From assembly GCA_036924285.1 (NCBI GenBank), contig JAYKYS010000001.1, positions 6,721,501-6,785,500 of the forward strand: DNA of 64,000 nucleotides. The letters are read 5' to 3'. The translations under genes and the position numbers were made by a program. The DNA comes from Asterella californica (taxonomy: Eukaryota > Streptophyta > Marchantiopsida > Marchantiales > Aytoniaceae). The notes beneath the pieces are model-generated. The model saw nothing but the letters and a program-made list of their open reading frames with translations. It ran no database searches and was not told the origin of the DNA. Shown here piece after piece: positions 1 through 11,768 of the stretch; position 1 is the stretch's first letter, and every line of letters begins with the position of its first letter.

Positions 1-2875
1 AAGGATGTCCAGGAAAACATGAGGTTCCTAGCTGTGGAGATGTTGTGTGCTGAAACAGAGACAAGACAGAGAAAAACAACCACAAAAACGAATGCTGCGA
101 TATATACCAACTCCAAATATATGTACACTGCTGGTTCTTTCTCCTAAGAACACAGAACTGAAAAACAGACCAGAGCGGTCTGTAACCTGCTTCAAAGTCC
201 TTAAAAACAACCCATGATTCTCAACCCTGACCCAAGAACACCGAAGCGTAGCTCAAAGCAAGAGAAACTTCTCTTTGCTAACAAGCAGAGCCACAGCAAT
301 ATCACGCGATCCAAACCCAAGTCCAAATCACATCCATGTACAAGTTCTTAGCTAAAGCTAGCTACCACAAGCTGTATATAGCTAACCAGAACTCTAACGA
401 ACTCAAAAGAGCAAAACCGTAGCGAAGAAACTGAAAAAGACCTATCTGTGAACTTTCTCCTTTCGCCGAACGGACTTCAGATGTCGATAGGGTCTCCTCC
501 GCTGACTTCGTTAACCCAAGAAACCTTCAGATCCGACTCCCAACAGCCGAGATATCGTCGATTTTTGGTCGCAGGTGACCGAACCTTCAAAAACTGCTCC
601 CTGCGGCTTAAAACCGCACACCACGCACAACCGGATCATCTAAACTGATATCCGTCTTCCCTGGCAGATAGATCTAGCTATCACGAACCCAACGAGACTC
701 CAAACAAGTCATCTGGAGTTTCGCTTGTAAAACCACGCAAGAAATTTGGTCGCAGGTTACAAAAAATTGACGTAAATGGACTCCCTACGACTCAAACTCG
801 CTCACCTCATCCAAACCAACAATCCAATCCACGTATTGTCTTCTCCTATGCATAGATGAAGACTCCTTGATCGCGTAGGCACCAAGAACGAAGAACTTGG
901 CACACCAATCACGAAGAACAATCCAATTTTAGGTCGCAGGCGATAAAACATCTGACGCAAGCGCTTCCCTGCGAGCCAATTTCACTCAGAACTCTTAAAC
1001 CGCCCGATGAAACTTGGTATCATCTTCAATTTCCTGTAGAACTCAGTGTTCTGATCCCGATGGATCCAAGGACAGCAAGTTTGGACTCTCGAACGGTCCA
1101 ACTCTCCTTCACATGTAACTGAAATCTCCAAATCTCTTTCCTGCGTCTCAATTTCTCTTAGTACACACTCCCTGATCCGTCTCTTACCAAATCGTTTGAA
1201 CCAGTGCGTAGCCTGCACAGATCTGAACCCAACGACGTCTTACACGCTTGCATTGGACCTCTAGATCTCCTGAACCGTCCGCTGACAGGTCGTAGGTACA
1301 AGCTAACCCCTAAGTGCCCCCTTGTTACAGTCCCTGTACGTTGTCGTAGGGCGTGAAATATGGTCTGGGAATACACGGGGTATCTGGCTGTAGAGAGATA
1401 CAACTGGATCTACGACCTAACCGATGAAAACTTATGCTCTCACTATCTAATCTATCAGTCTTTTTTGTAGGTTACTAGCGAGCTAACTTGACCCAAGTGC
1501 AACACATGTGCATCTCACAAATGACTCGGAGCTCAATTCCACTCTAGATAAAGGTAAGATACATACACGATACGTGTCTGCTTTAGATCCCAAGCACTTT
1601 TCATACAATCTCATCAACATCGACTTCACTACTTCTTCTCGACAAACTACCTAAATTGTAGACTCTGACCTTCTATTGTTCGCTGATACGAGTTTGCTCA
1701 GGAAGATGTTCACAGCAAGGACCGCCTACTACACAAGCTTCCCAACGATACAAGACATATAGGCAGCAAACAGCTAGAAACTCGAGGCGTGATACCGAGG
1801 ATAACGGTACCTCAGCTTCAGCAAGACGTGGCACCTCCACTGAGCGTGATCGCCGTACCAATCTCACAATACAACCTCCTTGTCATCCACACGACACCTC
1901 CAAGAAGCACACCTCCCATCTTCAAGTCGTTTTTGTTCAACTCCAACCAAGAGATTTCAGCAAAATCTCTCTACGTCTTTCTCGCCTCGCTGCAAACTGA
2001 ACTTTGACACTCTCGTGCCTTCACCTCGATTATCCAATCAGGCTCAAACTCCACAGGACATCCCCTTTGACCCTTCTCTACTACTGTATGAAATTTCAGT
2101 CTCAGATCTGACCCCCAACTGTCCGCGATGAATCAAGCCACCCGTCTGTGCTAACTTCTGAGCTTTACAGATCTCAATGGCCAAAATCCTAGATCTCCAC
2201 ACATTCTCTTACTCAATTGAACTGAAATTTCACATGTGACTAGCTGATAGGGCACACTCTCATCCTGGAAAGTTTCACTCAGAGATCCAATCCCATGTGC
2301 ACGGAGCAACTCAAGCTTTGAATCCAAAGAAAGCGGGATTTCTCATACCTCTCAACTGTAACAGCCAACTTCAATTGATCATTTCAGGAGCAAATCCAAC
2401 CCAAATGTAGGATTGTTTTACATCAATACAACCAGCACGGAGTGAACTACTCGATCCCCTTGACAGCTCCTAAAGATCACCTCTCAAACTCCCGGATCAC
2501 TCCAAAACGTAGCTCAGGGTACCGATTTGACCCCCCTGACTTTCAACGTTCATCACTCTCTCCTCAGAATTCCAAATCGCCTGATCTTTGTCTCTAGAGT
2601 GTAGCCCGTCTCGAGAGCTTTCCAACAAGACCACTCACTCCTCAAATGACCCTCGGGAAGACCTCCAAAATCCTAAAGCCGTCTGCAGATCTGGAATGGC
2701 GTTGATTGGTCGAAAATAGACCAATAAGAAACAGATCTGGAAACCTCTTTTGTCCTCTACTTGGTACCCTAGAACAACTATAACCTTACTACCCTCTCAT
2801 GCCTTCAAGGCATTGGCCCCAACCTTAGTTAATTACACTCGTCAAACTATAGAGATCTTACTTAACACTTAAGAT

Positions 2876-3079
2876 TCAGTACAAAGTCAAGATGACGACC
2901 TGGAACCGATTTACGATAAAAGGTACTACAAAAGGAAATGGAGAAGCCATCACTTGATTACAGTACTCCTCGCCAAAGTTTCTTGCGATCCACGCACGAT
3001 GATTGATCTTCCGCCGACAGTGACACCGAACATCCACCCAGACGTTGAAAGGGATGTTGGCTGGATAATTCAAGTCCAT
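2876..3079 (-). CDS. LTR small protein b (67 aa), J copy
   Basis: This 67-codon ATG ORF follows ORF a after 9 nt. It starts MDLNYPANIPFN, has a cysteine/histidine segment VRCHCRRK, then RNFGEEYC, an IM/VMAS step, PFVVPFIV, and ends RFQVVILTLY. The same ORF, with the same length and end, occurs in E (29167-29370, 37575-37778) and A (19245-19448, 27320-27523). Its second half also resembles protein a (FGxE(F/Y), V/IM, P-hydrophobic-P, hydrophobic end), so a and b look like an ancient tandem duplicate. The function is unknown. Confidence 0.75.
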   Translation of the reverse strand: MDLNYPANIPFNVWVDVRCHCRRKINHRAWIARNFGEEYCNQVMASPFPFVVPFIVNRFQVVILTLY

Positions 3080-3088
3080 TGGCCCTCG

Positions 3089-3304
3089 TCAAAGTAAGAT
3101 GTACACTGTCAAGTCCCAGTCCTCTCCATACGTGACGATTGGTAAGATCACCGGAGTAGGCGAGTCCATCATCCTTCCCATGAACTCTTCTCCAAAGTAG
3201 GCGACGAACCACTGTCGAAAGTGATCGCGGTGGATCAAGTGAAGCTTGATATGAAACGGGTTCGGAAATGGCAGATTTGGAACTCGATTCAGTCCTCCAT
3301 CCAT
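3089..3304 (-). CDS. LTR small protein a (71 aa), J copy
   Basis: This is an ATG-initiated 71-codon ORF in the sense direction of the LTR. It aligns without gaps over its core to the ORF in the E LTRs and to the plus-strand ORF in A's LTRs. Shared features are an NPFxIKL segment near residue 15, HFxQ(W/F) near residue 28, a YFGEEF-like block near residue 38, and a hydrophobic C-terminus with PVILPIVTYG followed by WD(L/M)TV(Y/F)IL. It is 9 nt upstream of small ORF b. Over its last 21 codons, 11 codons differ silently from the E copy and 2 change the residue, which indicates selection on the protein. The function is unknown, and I recognise no named family. Confidence 0.75.
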   Translation of the reverse strand: MDGGLNRVPNLPFPNPFHIKLHLIHRDHFRQWFVAYFGEEFMGRMMDSPTPVILPIVTYGEDWDLTVYILL

Positions 3305-3405
3305 GAATACAACTCCTGCCGCTCCTTCTTATCACGTAAGACACTAAGACACACTCATGAAAACTACCCCCAAAGAAGAATGCCTCCCAAACCCCCAACC
3401 CACTA

Positions 3406-3412
3406 TCTTATA
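3406..3412 (-). promoter_or_regulatory. TATA box of LTR J
   Basis: The minus strand reads TATAAGA, 108 nt upstream of the ATG of the first LTR small ORF (3304). The E LTRs have TATAAAA at the same 108-nt spacing, so this is probably the LTR promoter, with the small ORF first on the transcript. Confidence 0.55.
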
Positions 3413-3728
3413 CCTATGTTTGACAACAAGAGCCATTCACGCGAACGTTCACGGATCATTGAGTCGGCACATCTTGTTATCGTGCGATCTCACATCCAGA
3501 TCTTTGTGAACGTGACACCTAATACCCTCTTATGCGAACTACACAAAAGGTTCACCGAACACAAAGAAAACACAACACCCGTTCTACACTAAATTCACAT
3601 GTGGGACGTCTCACAACACGACAACGTACGAAGTTCTCTCGATATTCAATGAAGCAGACCCCTTGCGTCTTTGATATAACGTCTGAAGTCTCAAATACCC
3701 AGTCAGCAAATAAACTAGGGCTTAGCTT

Positions 3729-4199
3729 GATTTTACCTTCTTTCGAATCGCATAACTTCTTCACTAGATGTCCAAACGGAGTAAACAAGATGCCCATGGA
3801 AAGCTGATAACGAGCTCTACCCATCTATGCGATGAAAGTGAAGATTCGAAGTTGCGCCAAAAGCCCGTAAGCTGGAGCTTAGCTTGTTTTCTCCATCTTT
3901 CGAGTCTTGTAACTTCTCCACTATGTGTCCAAACGAAGTAGATGAAGTGCATATGGAAAGCTGACAAGGAGCTCTATCCACTGATGCGATAAAAGCGAAG
4001 ATCCGAAGTTGCGCCAAAAACCCATAAGCTGGGGTCTAGCTTGGTTTCTCCATCTTTCGAGTCTTGTAACTTCTCCACTAGATGTCCAAACGAAGTAGAC
4101 GAAGTGTCTATGAAAAGTTGACAAGGAGCTCTACCCATCTATGCGATGAAAATGGAGATCCGAAATGATGCCAAAAACCCGTAAGCTAGAGCCTAGCTT
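3729..4199 (-). repeat. 157-bp tandem repeat inside LTR I (3 units)
   Basis: Three units end at the same AGCTT landmark at 3728, 3885, 4042 and 4199, giving an exact 157-bp period. The same array occurs in both LTRs of element F. Each unit contains a conserved GTAGAGCTCCTTGTCAGC-like core when read on the opposite strand. Confidence 0.85.
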
Positions 4200-4276
4200 G
4201 TCTTTCTCATGAGTGTCTTTGGAGTGACAAGCATCGAAGTTTGAATTTCATGTAGGAGTCGGTCCACGACAAGACA

Positions 4277-5370
4277 GCGGGAAGAAGCTACTCTTCTCAT
4301 CTTCTGGGTTGGAAGATCTCTCCCCATGGCAGAAGCGGTCCTCTTTACTGCGCTTCCTCGCATCGCAGTATGAGTATCCATCCATCCTTCGTCTTTTGGA
4401 GTCTTCGGAAGACTCCTTGCTGTTGCAGAAGCGGTCTTCTGCGCAGCTCGGGTACTCAGTGGCTCATTTGGTGAGTCGGACTTTGATCCAGAGTGAATGA
4501 TCGAGAAGGAGGTGGTCTTCCTAAGCACGTTCCTAGGACCCATCTTCCTTGGTGGTGTCGCGTCTTCCGATCCACTGGAGTTGTCTTCTCTCACTTGAAG
4601 CGTCTTCTGATGAGTACTGGGCCTCATCTGTGACATCAGAGTGGGAGAGAGAGTCATCGCTGCTGCTCGGTCGTCTTCTCCCGAGGTCTCCTCCTTCGTC
4701 TCATGCTGCCCTGTTGGTCCATATCTCACCAACTGATCTTCCGTGAGATCTCCCTTGACCACGTACATGTAACAAAAGAATGGAGTAAGATGTCCTCCTG
4801 CTGGAGTGCCTAAGTACACCAACTCCGTCTGTACATATGCGTGAAAGAACGCGCCCCAGTTGATGAGCAGTCCTTCTCAAATGGCTTCTAGGAATTCCAT
4901 GTCATGGTCTCCAAGATACCTCGTCTTCTGCGCCTTCCCCTTTGGAAAGAGGTGAAGGAACAGCTTCGTCAAAAGACGCTTCTGCGGCTCTCGGTAAGCT
5001 TCAACCTTCCATCCGTTCTTCCCTGCCTGTCTTCCAGGAAGAGACAAGTTGTGCTTCCAAGCACATGCCACTTACCCGAGATCATGGATAAGATCTTCTC
5101 CAATTCGTACCCCTTGTTCTCTTCTTCTGACATGTGGAAAGCCCTGTGTCATCATTCTGCCGTCCAAGAAGATGATCTTCCACGAGCTACTCCTGCCTTC
5201 GCAGGTACACGGTTGCGAGGCGGTAAGGCTGCCCAAACCTCCTCCAGAAGACTCTGGTCGGCGAGGTTCCAATCCCACAGGAAGAAGTCGAGACCCAACT
5301 CCTTGATGAAGGGTTTGGCCTCGGTCAGTTCTGCTGCCGGTAACACCAACCCTTGAGGATGCATCGGCAT
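4277..5370 (-). pseudogene. K2: broken gene related to the protein of insertion K
   Basis: Reading frames at 5370-5152, 5071-4877 and 4822-4277 join into one interrupted protein, with one frameshift near 5190, a TAA at about 5072 and a TGA at about 4877. Segments matching the K protein in the same order are IKELGLDFF (K: LKELGLSFL), NGWKVEAYREPQKR (K: NGYKLTEYRDPVKR) and AGGHLTPFF followed by an acidic patch (K: MGGFISIFY). The downstream part is Ser/Thr/Arg-rich. LTR I was inserted at 4276 and removed or displaced the C-terminus. I do not recognise the family. It could be a retrotransposon-associated ORF or a host gene copied by elements. Confidence 0.55.
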
Positions 5371-7750
5371 ACTTGAAACTCTGTTGCACTAAGCCACACG
5401 TACTTACTGTGAGCCGAAGACTCAGTCTTCCCCAAGTTCTCCCGTCTAGCTTCCATTCTCAGAAGACAACTACTTCGTCTTCCAGATTCTAACAATGCTT
5501 CCTAAATAGCTCTCGTCTTTCGAGCTATATCTAAACAATCCTAACTAAGCAAGGCCTCGCATGGATTCCTAAGAAGACAACCCACCTTGCATTACATCCT
5601 ACTTCCTAACAAAAGATACAAGATTTGCGAGAAGTAGAGTGTGCAACATGTTCAGAAGATGGTTGCGGGCTCCTGCGATGACAGTGACCTCTGGGAAGAC
5701 TCCCGAGATAGCTTCCGATTCAATACCGTTCTCGAAAGACTTCCCGAAACCAGGCTTCCCTTCACTGGTCTCACATGTCTTCTGCTTCCTACACGCAATC
5801 TATCCTCACAACAGACTCAAGACATTCGCACTCTGTTCTTCTGACTTCTCACCTCTCATACACACTCAGAAGAAGCTTGCCGAATGATGAGAAGACATGA
5901 CCCTCGACCATTCTCTCCAGATTCTGCCAGCAAGACTTCTCACAACTCTCTTCTAAGTTCAGGAAGAAGAAAGAATAGGCTACTATGGGTCGGACAGAAG
6001 AGACCCGTAACGGACCCTCACGTCTTCTCGCGCATTCTGCCAGCCTTTCCAATCTTCTAGTCTCTCTAGGAAGATGTGGATTTGAGAAGCTTGGAAGACC
6101 GGGAGGCGCAAGCCTAGTTCCCGACTTCCAACTTCTCGAAATAACAAACAACTCCCCAAGCCACTCGGGATTCGTACCAAGCCTCTCTTAACATCAAAGC
6201 AAAGCAAATCCACTCTTGATACGAATTGCATACAGTCGTCTTCCGAAGACAGTCAGGCTTCCGAAACGTCTTCCAAAGATGTTCAGGTTACAGAAGCGTC
6301 TTTCGAAGATGTTCAGATCTTCCGAAGCGTCTTCTGTTTAAGGTTTCAGAAGTAGAGAGATGGTAGAGTAGAGAAATTGATAGCTGTGATCTCTAATTTG
6401 AGGCCGATGGGCAGGGAAGCTCGAATTGCACTCGAGAAGAAGCAAGAAGATGGCTGTAGAAAATTGGGCAGCGCTTCCGTGTCCAATATCTCAGAAGGAA
6501 AAAATGTGGGGAGGGAATTAATCGATCGGGTTGTCTGCAAACAACCGGGGAAGCGCGGGGTATACCAAGCAAAAGGCGAGAAGCGGCAGGAAGGGAAGAG
6601 AACATGAGAAGAACCTCAAATAGTCTTCTGCTGCTTCCCGAGCTGTCTTCAATCTTCCGCGCTTAACCTCTGAACCCAGCTCCAATGCGACTCCACGGAA
6701 GCTGCTTACGCCGTCAATTTCTTGCTACACCTCAATCGAACAAGACTCCACCTTCGATTCTTCTCAGCCGTCCTTCAATGTCTGTTCCTGGGAGTCTCCA
6801 GAAGACCCATTCAACTCGATGTGATTCTTACTCTCAGCGATTTGCCCTCGCCTTCTTCCTAGCTGTGAATCGATCTTGGCTCCACTCAATTTCTCTCTAC
6901 TGCCTTCACTCAACTCGATTACCTTCCAATTCGATCTTCTAGGCCAAAGCAACCTCGATGCGGGAAGTGATAGTGTTCTGCGCTAATGCGCTTCCTTCGC
7001 ATCTTCTCGCGCAGTTTAGGGGTTCTCAACCTAGATGACCTACCTGACCTACCCACCACCTCGGTGTTACCTCGGTACACCTACTTCTTTACTTGGAAAT
7101 ATGTGGTTAGGCTTCCGCGGTTGCCGTCTTTCGGAAGATACGTGTCTTCCGTCTTCCGTCTTCCGCCATCTTCCACCGTCTTCGGAAGATACAACTGAGA
7201 AGACGCTTCTCGGAAGACGGTTGTCTTCCGAAGAAGTTAACTTCTTATTACGAAAAAGATCGTAAGATCATCTTCCTTCTAAAGAAGCCGTAATCTTAAG
7301 TAACAAAGCTTCTTCAGTTATACAAACAAGTTATTAATCTTAAAAATTTCAAAAATTTGTGAATCCTGTAAATTGTGGGCACCACAAACTAATACTTGAG
7401 GAGATACTTACGGTATTTCAAAGTTAAAGAGGGTTGGACAACCACAATGACGATAACTCCGGCTTTGGATGTCAAAACGAGGTGATTTCGGTGATCAAAA
7501 GCTGTGGTGGAGTTACTTCAGGTGGAGGTGTCAAAAGCTGACTGTACGACTTTGATAGCCGTCTGTATATATTAATCTATGAAGATATGTTAATTAAGTT
7601 TTTTGACACGTAAGAAGATACTACGTGTTGAATTTTTATCAAAGATTTATTTTCATGTTATCACTTGTCTAAGGTATCAATTTACACTTATAAGGTGACG
7701 GTGGAGATCACGTAGGGAGGAGGAAAACCCCAGAGGGTGTACAACTATGA
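5371..7750. other. Gene-poor spacer with CTTCC/GAAGAC-rich short repeats
   Basis: I see no supported gene. Imperfect short repeats built on cttccgaag and cgtcttcc occur at about 6236-6340 and 7125-7225. The stretch lies upstream of K2 on its coding strand and may hold its promoter and leader. The same CTTC/GAAG bias is visible upstream of the K gene (59585-60132), which suggests that K2 and this spacer are one degraded insertion. No end or target duplication could be located. Confidence 0.4.
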
Positions 7751-7754
7751 GAGA

Positions 7755-7955
7755 GAGATATTTTTCTAGAGAATCATCATCAAGTAGAGTTATCCTAGAG
7801 TGGAAGAGAGATTTATTTCTCAGAGAATCATCATCGAGTACAATTATCAAGGAGTAGAAGTGAGATATTTTTGTAGAGATTATCGGATAGAGTTATCAAG
7901 AAGCTGAAGTGATATTTTTTTGCGGAGATCATCGAGTAGAGTTATGGAAGAGGAG
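7755..7955. repeat. Degenerate ~50-bp tandem repeat
   Basis: Four imperfect units begin at about 7755, 7807, 7862 and 7909. Each contains gagatatttttnt followed by agagaatcatcatcgagta-like sequence and agagttatc. No coding potential is seen. Confidence 0.6.
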
Positions 7956-8319
7956 GAAGAAATTGAGATTAGAGGACAGAAATGAAAAGAGAGGAGACCT
8001 GCAACTTGTATGCATATCTTTTTAAATAGAAAATGAGAAGCTTCTAGGTGAACGCGCTAGTGTTTCACATGAGCAATTTTCTGAAGTTCTGAGTTCTTGA
8101 ACTTGAGATTTTTAGCCTGGATGACTAGAGTTGAAGTCTTGCAGATTGAACAATTTGGAGCTGAAGACTTACATGCATACAATTTGTTTGTTCGGATCAA
8201 GAACGTGGTAGATGAACGCGGTCCATGTTTCGTGTGTGATTTTTGCCCTCCGTTCCATGATCGTTCACAGCTAGAAGATTCCGTCCTTCTCAAGAAACTC
8301 TCGTCTCGACAACACGTGT

Positions 8320-9840
8320 AAGTTTTTGACATGGTATTTTTCAGCATAGCATAGCGAAGCGTGGTGGAGTGTGCAGAGATGTCGTAGTGTGGAACGAAGC
8401 GTTTGCCGAGGCATAGTGGACTGTGGACTATAGAGACTTTGAAGACTGATTACGTCTTTGTTTGTTTGTAGTTTGTGAAGCGGAGATAGAGACAATTTTC
8501 TAGTTGTGTGAAAGTCTCAAAATCAAGTCACCCATCTCGACACTATATCTAGTGAAGTTGCTTTAAGTTCATCTATCTCTAAACCACTTGCTCTTGGTGT
8601 TACATAGAGAAGCGTGTAGGTATTTACACAACAACACATGTTGGACATTCAAAGAGTAGTGGTGTGATGACTCTTATTCTAGCAGGGAGAGGTAGCATTG
8701 TGATAGCATATTCTGTGCGTTAGATGGATGATAGTACATATGAGGAGATGTTTGGTGGTGTGAGTACTAGATGCAGCTTGTTGATGGAGGCTATTAGCTA
8801 ATATCACACCTAGTTAGTGACTCCATACACTGTCCGCAACATTCGCTTATCATATATTACACATATGGATGCCGAATGGAGATAGAGAGTCAGTTTATTG
8901 AGAGTTGAATTTCTCTTTTAGTGTATGTTTTGTGTGGGGGGTTCTCCTTTGAACTTCTTATGATTGGACTCCTTCTATGTTTTACTTCTTGTTTATACAC
9001 CACTTTTACTTGGGTTGACGTTGATGTTCCATAGTGATTTCACTCTAGTATGTTGTCGATAGTGATGTTAGAATTGCGGACCAATCAAAGTATCTTTGTT
9101 TCTCTAGATCTTATGATCAGGTTGAACTTGCAAACCAAAGGACCCTCGAGAGAGACAGTCGAACGTTATTACCAAATAATATGTTGCTTAATATAGATAT
9201 TAGAAGAAGAAAAAATTTACTATTATATAATATTTGAATCTAATAAAAATAAAAATTTATTGAAATAAACGATTTTAACAAGAAAAATATTAAAATGGCT
9301 CAAAATTTCAAATAGGATAATTTAGACAGGACAATCTAACTCATCTTAGATATATTGTGGATGAATCAAATATTTGACTTGTAAGTTTTATGGTTGTAAC
9401 AAGTGGATCTTTTTTATGAGATATTAGCTTTGATCTCAATATATTTTCATACAATGACACATACATATTTAGCACTAAAAGTTGAAAATAATCAATTTTA
9501 TAAAACTTTGAAATAATCATTATATGGAAAATTAAAAATATTAATTTAATAATATTTTTTACTTGAAGAGAGTGATAAAACTTTAAAATTATATAATAAA
9601 AAGAGTAATATATTTTTATAAATAATCTTTATAAATATAATAAGATATCAAAAAATAAAAAATATCAGGTATGATATATAAAATAAACAAAATAGATCAT
9701 AGGAGTTCGTGTGGTGATGGTAGGTACAAGTCTTCCGTATCCATCATAGTAGAGGATATGTTTAGCTCAATAGGAAAAGATAAGGACTAATTGTGATCAT
9801 GAGTGATATTGGATTGTCGATGCTCTAGTTTGAGCGGGTT
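8320..9840. repeat. AT-rich 1.5-kb repeat, copy 1
   Basis: This segment matches 9983-11591 in the same order. Shared landmarks include gcatagcgaagcg (8346 and 10010), catagtgatttcactctag (9032 and 10746), an AT-rich core (9180-9700 and 10900-11420) and taggagttcgtgtggtgatgg (about 9701 and 11433). The copies are clearly diverged. There is no long ORF. It could be an old noncoding element duplicated in tandem, or two LTRs of an undescribed element with little between them. Confidence 0.6.
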
Positions 9841-9982
9841 TTTCACAGTTGATAAGAGGTTTTATCATCACGGAGTTCTCGAGAAGCCTCGAGGGAGGTT
9901 TGATTCGGTTGAGATTTGAGTTTGCAGTGAGCATTTTGTTGTTCCAGAAGTTCCATGAGTGTCGTCTCTTGCAGAAGTGTAG

Positions 9983-11591
9983 GTTTTGATATGGTATTTT
10001 TTAGTGGAGCATAGCGAAGCGGTGACAAAGTGTGTGCGGAGGTGCCGTAATGTGGAACGAAGTGTGTGCGAAGGCTTCAATACATAGTGGATTGTGGGTT
10101 AGAGAGGCTTTGACGACGTGAAAGCAGATTGCACATTTTCTTGTTTGCGGTTTGCAAAGCAGACCGTATGCTTGCTGACATGCGAGTTAGAGATAATTTT
10201 CTAGTTGTATGGGTCACAAAATCAAGTCACTCATCTCCACTATTCCTAGTGAAGTTGCTTAATTGCTCGTAGTTTATACTTCATCTACCACTAAACTGCT
10301 TACTCTTTATGTTACATAAGGAAGCATGTAAGTATTTACACACTTCCTAAAGTCGCTATAAGCACATGTTGGACATCTGCAGAGTAATGGTGTGATGATC
10401 CTCATCCTAGTAGAGGTAGCATTGCGCTGCTATATTCTATGCCTTAGATAGATGTGTAGTACATGTGAGAAGATGTTTGGTGATGTGAGTGCTAGGTGCA
10501 TCGTGGTGGATGTCGGTGGAGGCTATTATCTAGTAAGAGATCTAATTAATGAGAACCCTCCACACGAAAAATATGTGATAAGAGAAATTCAGCTGTCCTC
10601 TGACTGGATCCACCTCCATTCGGTAGCCATATGCATAATATTGATAATTGATAGTTACGAACAGTTTGAACTTCTTGCGATTAGACTCTCTTCATGCTTT
10701 ACTTCTTGTTTGTACACCACGTTTGCTTGTGTTGCGTTGATGTTCCATAGTGATTTCACTCTAGTGTGATGTTGATAGTGAGGTTGGAATCACGGGCCAA
10801 TCAGACTATCTTTTTTTCTCTAGATCTTACGGCGAGGTTGGACTTACAGATCAACAAATTTTTAGGAGGGACAATCAAATCTTATTACAAAACCATGTGT
10901 GGCGTAATATAGGTTTTTATTATAGAATTTTTAAATATAATAAAGATTATTAAAATTTATTGAAATAAACTTCTGCTATAACAAGAAAAAATACTAAAAG
11001 AGCTCAAAAATTCAAAAAGAGTAATTTAGGGAGAACAATCTAACTTATCATAGAATATAATGTGGATATACCGAATATTTGACTTGTAAGTTTTATAGTT
11101 GTAACTAGTAGATCTTTTTATGAGATATCAGCTTTGATCTTAATACTTTTTCGTACAATGAACCCATATAGTGGAACATCTACAGATTTAACACTAAAAG
11201 TTGAAAAATAATATTTATTGATTTTATAGAAGTTTAAAATAATCATTATTTAAAAAGTTAAACATATTTATTTAATAACTAGTTTTACTTGAAAGGGATG
11301 ATAAAATCTTTAAATTATAAAATACTTTAAATACTATTTTTGTAAAATATGTTTATAATATAATAAAGTACCACAAGAAAAACATCACACATGATATATA
11401 AAGCAATATTTAGTGCTCTTTTGAGAACAAACCGTAGGAGTTCGTGTGGTGATGGCAAGTAGAGGTCACCCGTACCCATCCTACTAGAGAATATGTTAGC
11501 TCAATATGAGCAGAAAAAGATCAATTGTGGTCACGTGTGATATGTCAGTGCTCTAGTTTTTGAGAGGTTTGTTCACATTAGTATGAGGTTT
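9983..11591. repeat. AT-rich 1.6-kb repeat, copy 2
   Basis: Second copy of the repeat at 8320-9840, with an unrelated linker (9841-9982) between them. Its last ~200 bp (11385-11591) is repeated once more directly after it. Confidence 0.6.
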
Positions 11592-11768
11592 TGTCATCAA
11601 CATGATATATAAAGCAATGTTTAGTGTCTCTTCGAAAACAGACCGTAGGAGTTCATGTGGTGATGGCAGGTACAAGTCATCCGTACCCATCCTACTAGAG
11701 GATATGTTATCTCAGTATGAGTAGAAAAATATCAATTGTGGTCACGTGTGATATGTCGGTGCTCTGGT
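11592..11768. repeat. Third, partial copy of the repeat end
   Basis: Matches 11385-11560: atgatatataaagcaat, then ccgtaggagttc and gtggtcacgtgtgatatgtc. It ends where the copia LTR begins at 11769, so the copia insertion may mark its right border. Confidence 0.6.

Larger units (their letters stand above)
1342..3623 (-). mobile_element. Element J: solo LTR of the E family
   Basis: This 2282-bp block runs from tgtcgtaggg to caacacgaca on the plus strand, which is TGTCGTGTTGTG...CCCTACGACA on its own strand. It matches the 2405-bp LTRs of element E along its length, including the two small ORFs and the TATA box. It is flanked by a direct ACGT duplication (1338-1341 and 3624-3627) inside LTR I, and rejoining the flanks restores the F-type sequence. 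There is no internal gag-pol, so it is a solo LTR left by LTR-LTR recombination. Confidence 0.9.
1..4276 (-). mobile_element. Element I: F-family LTR, split by solo LTR J and cut by the window edge
   Basis: The reverse complement of 1-1337 joined to 3628-4276 matches the F-family LTR seen at 49091-51098 and 53496-55254. The LTR start (TGTCTTGTCGTGGACC on the minus strand) is at 4276; the LTR end lies just outside the window. The interruption at 1342-3623 is a solo E-type LTR with a 4-bp ACGT duplication. No polypurine tract follows 4276, so this is a solo LTR or the 5' LTR of an element extending left. The base pairs just right of the LTR are GCGG. Small ORFs here are shadows. Confidence 0.85.

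Noticed and set aside
2958..3398. 146-codon minus ORF overlapping the J small ORFs
   Set aside because: It is a shadow in another frame; it is not conserved in the E or A LTRs, while the two small ORFs are.
3729..4199. CRISPR-like array
   Set aside because: Units are 157 bp, contiguous and without spacers, inside an LTR of a eukaryotic element.
5639..6607. Short ORFs between K2 and the AT-rich repeats
   Set aside because: Several overlap on both strands, with no motif and low-complexity CTTC-rich sequence.
10452..10769. 105-codon plus ORF in the AT-rich repeat
   Set aside because: The equivalent frame is broken in the other repeat copy near 8790-9050, and there is no domain.
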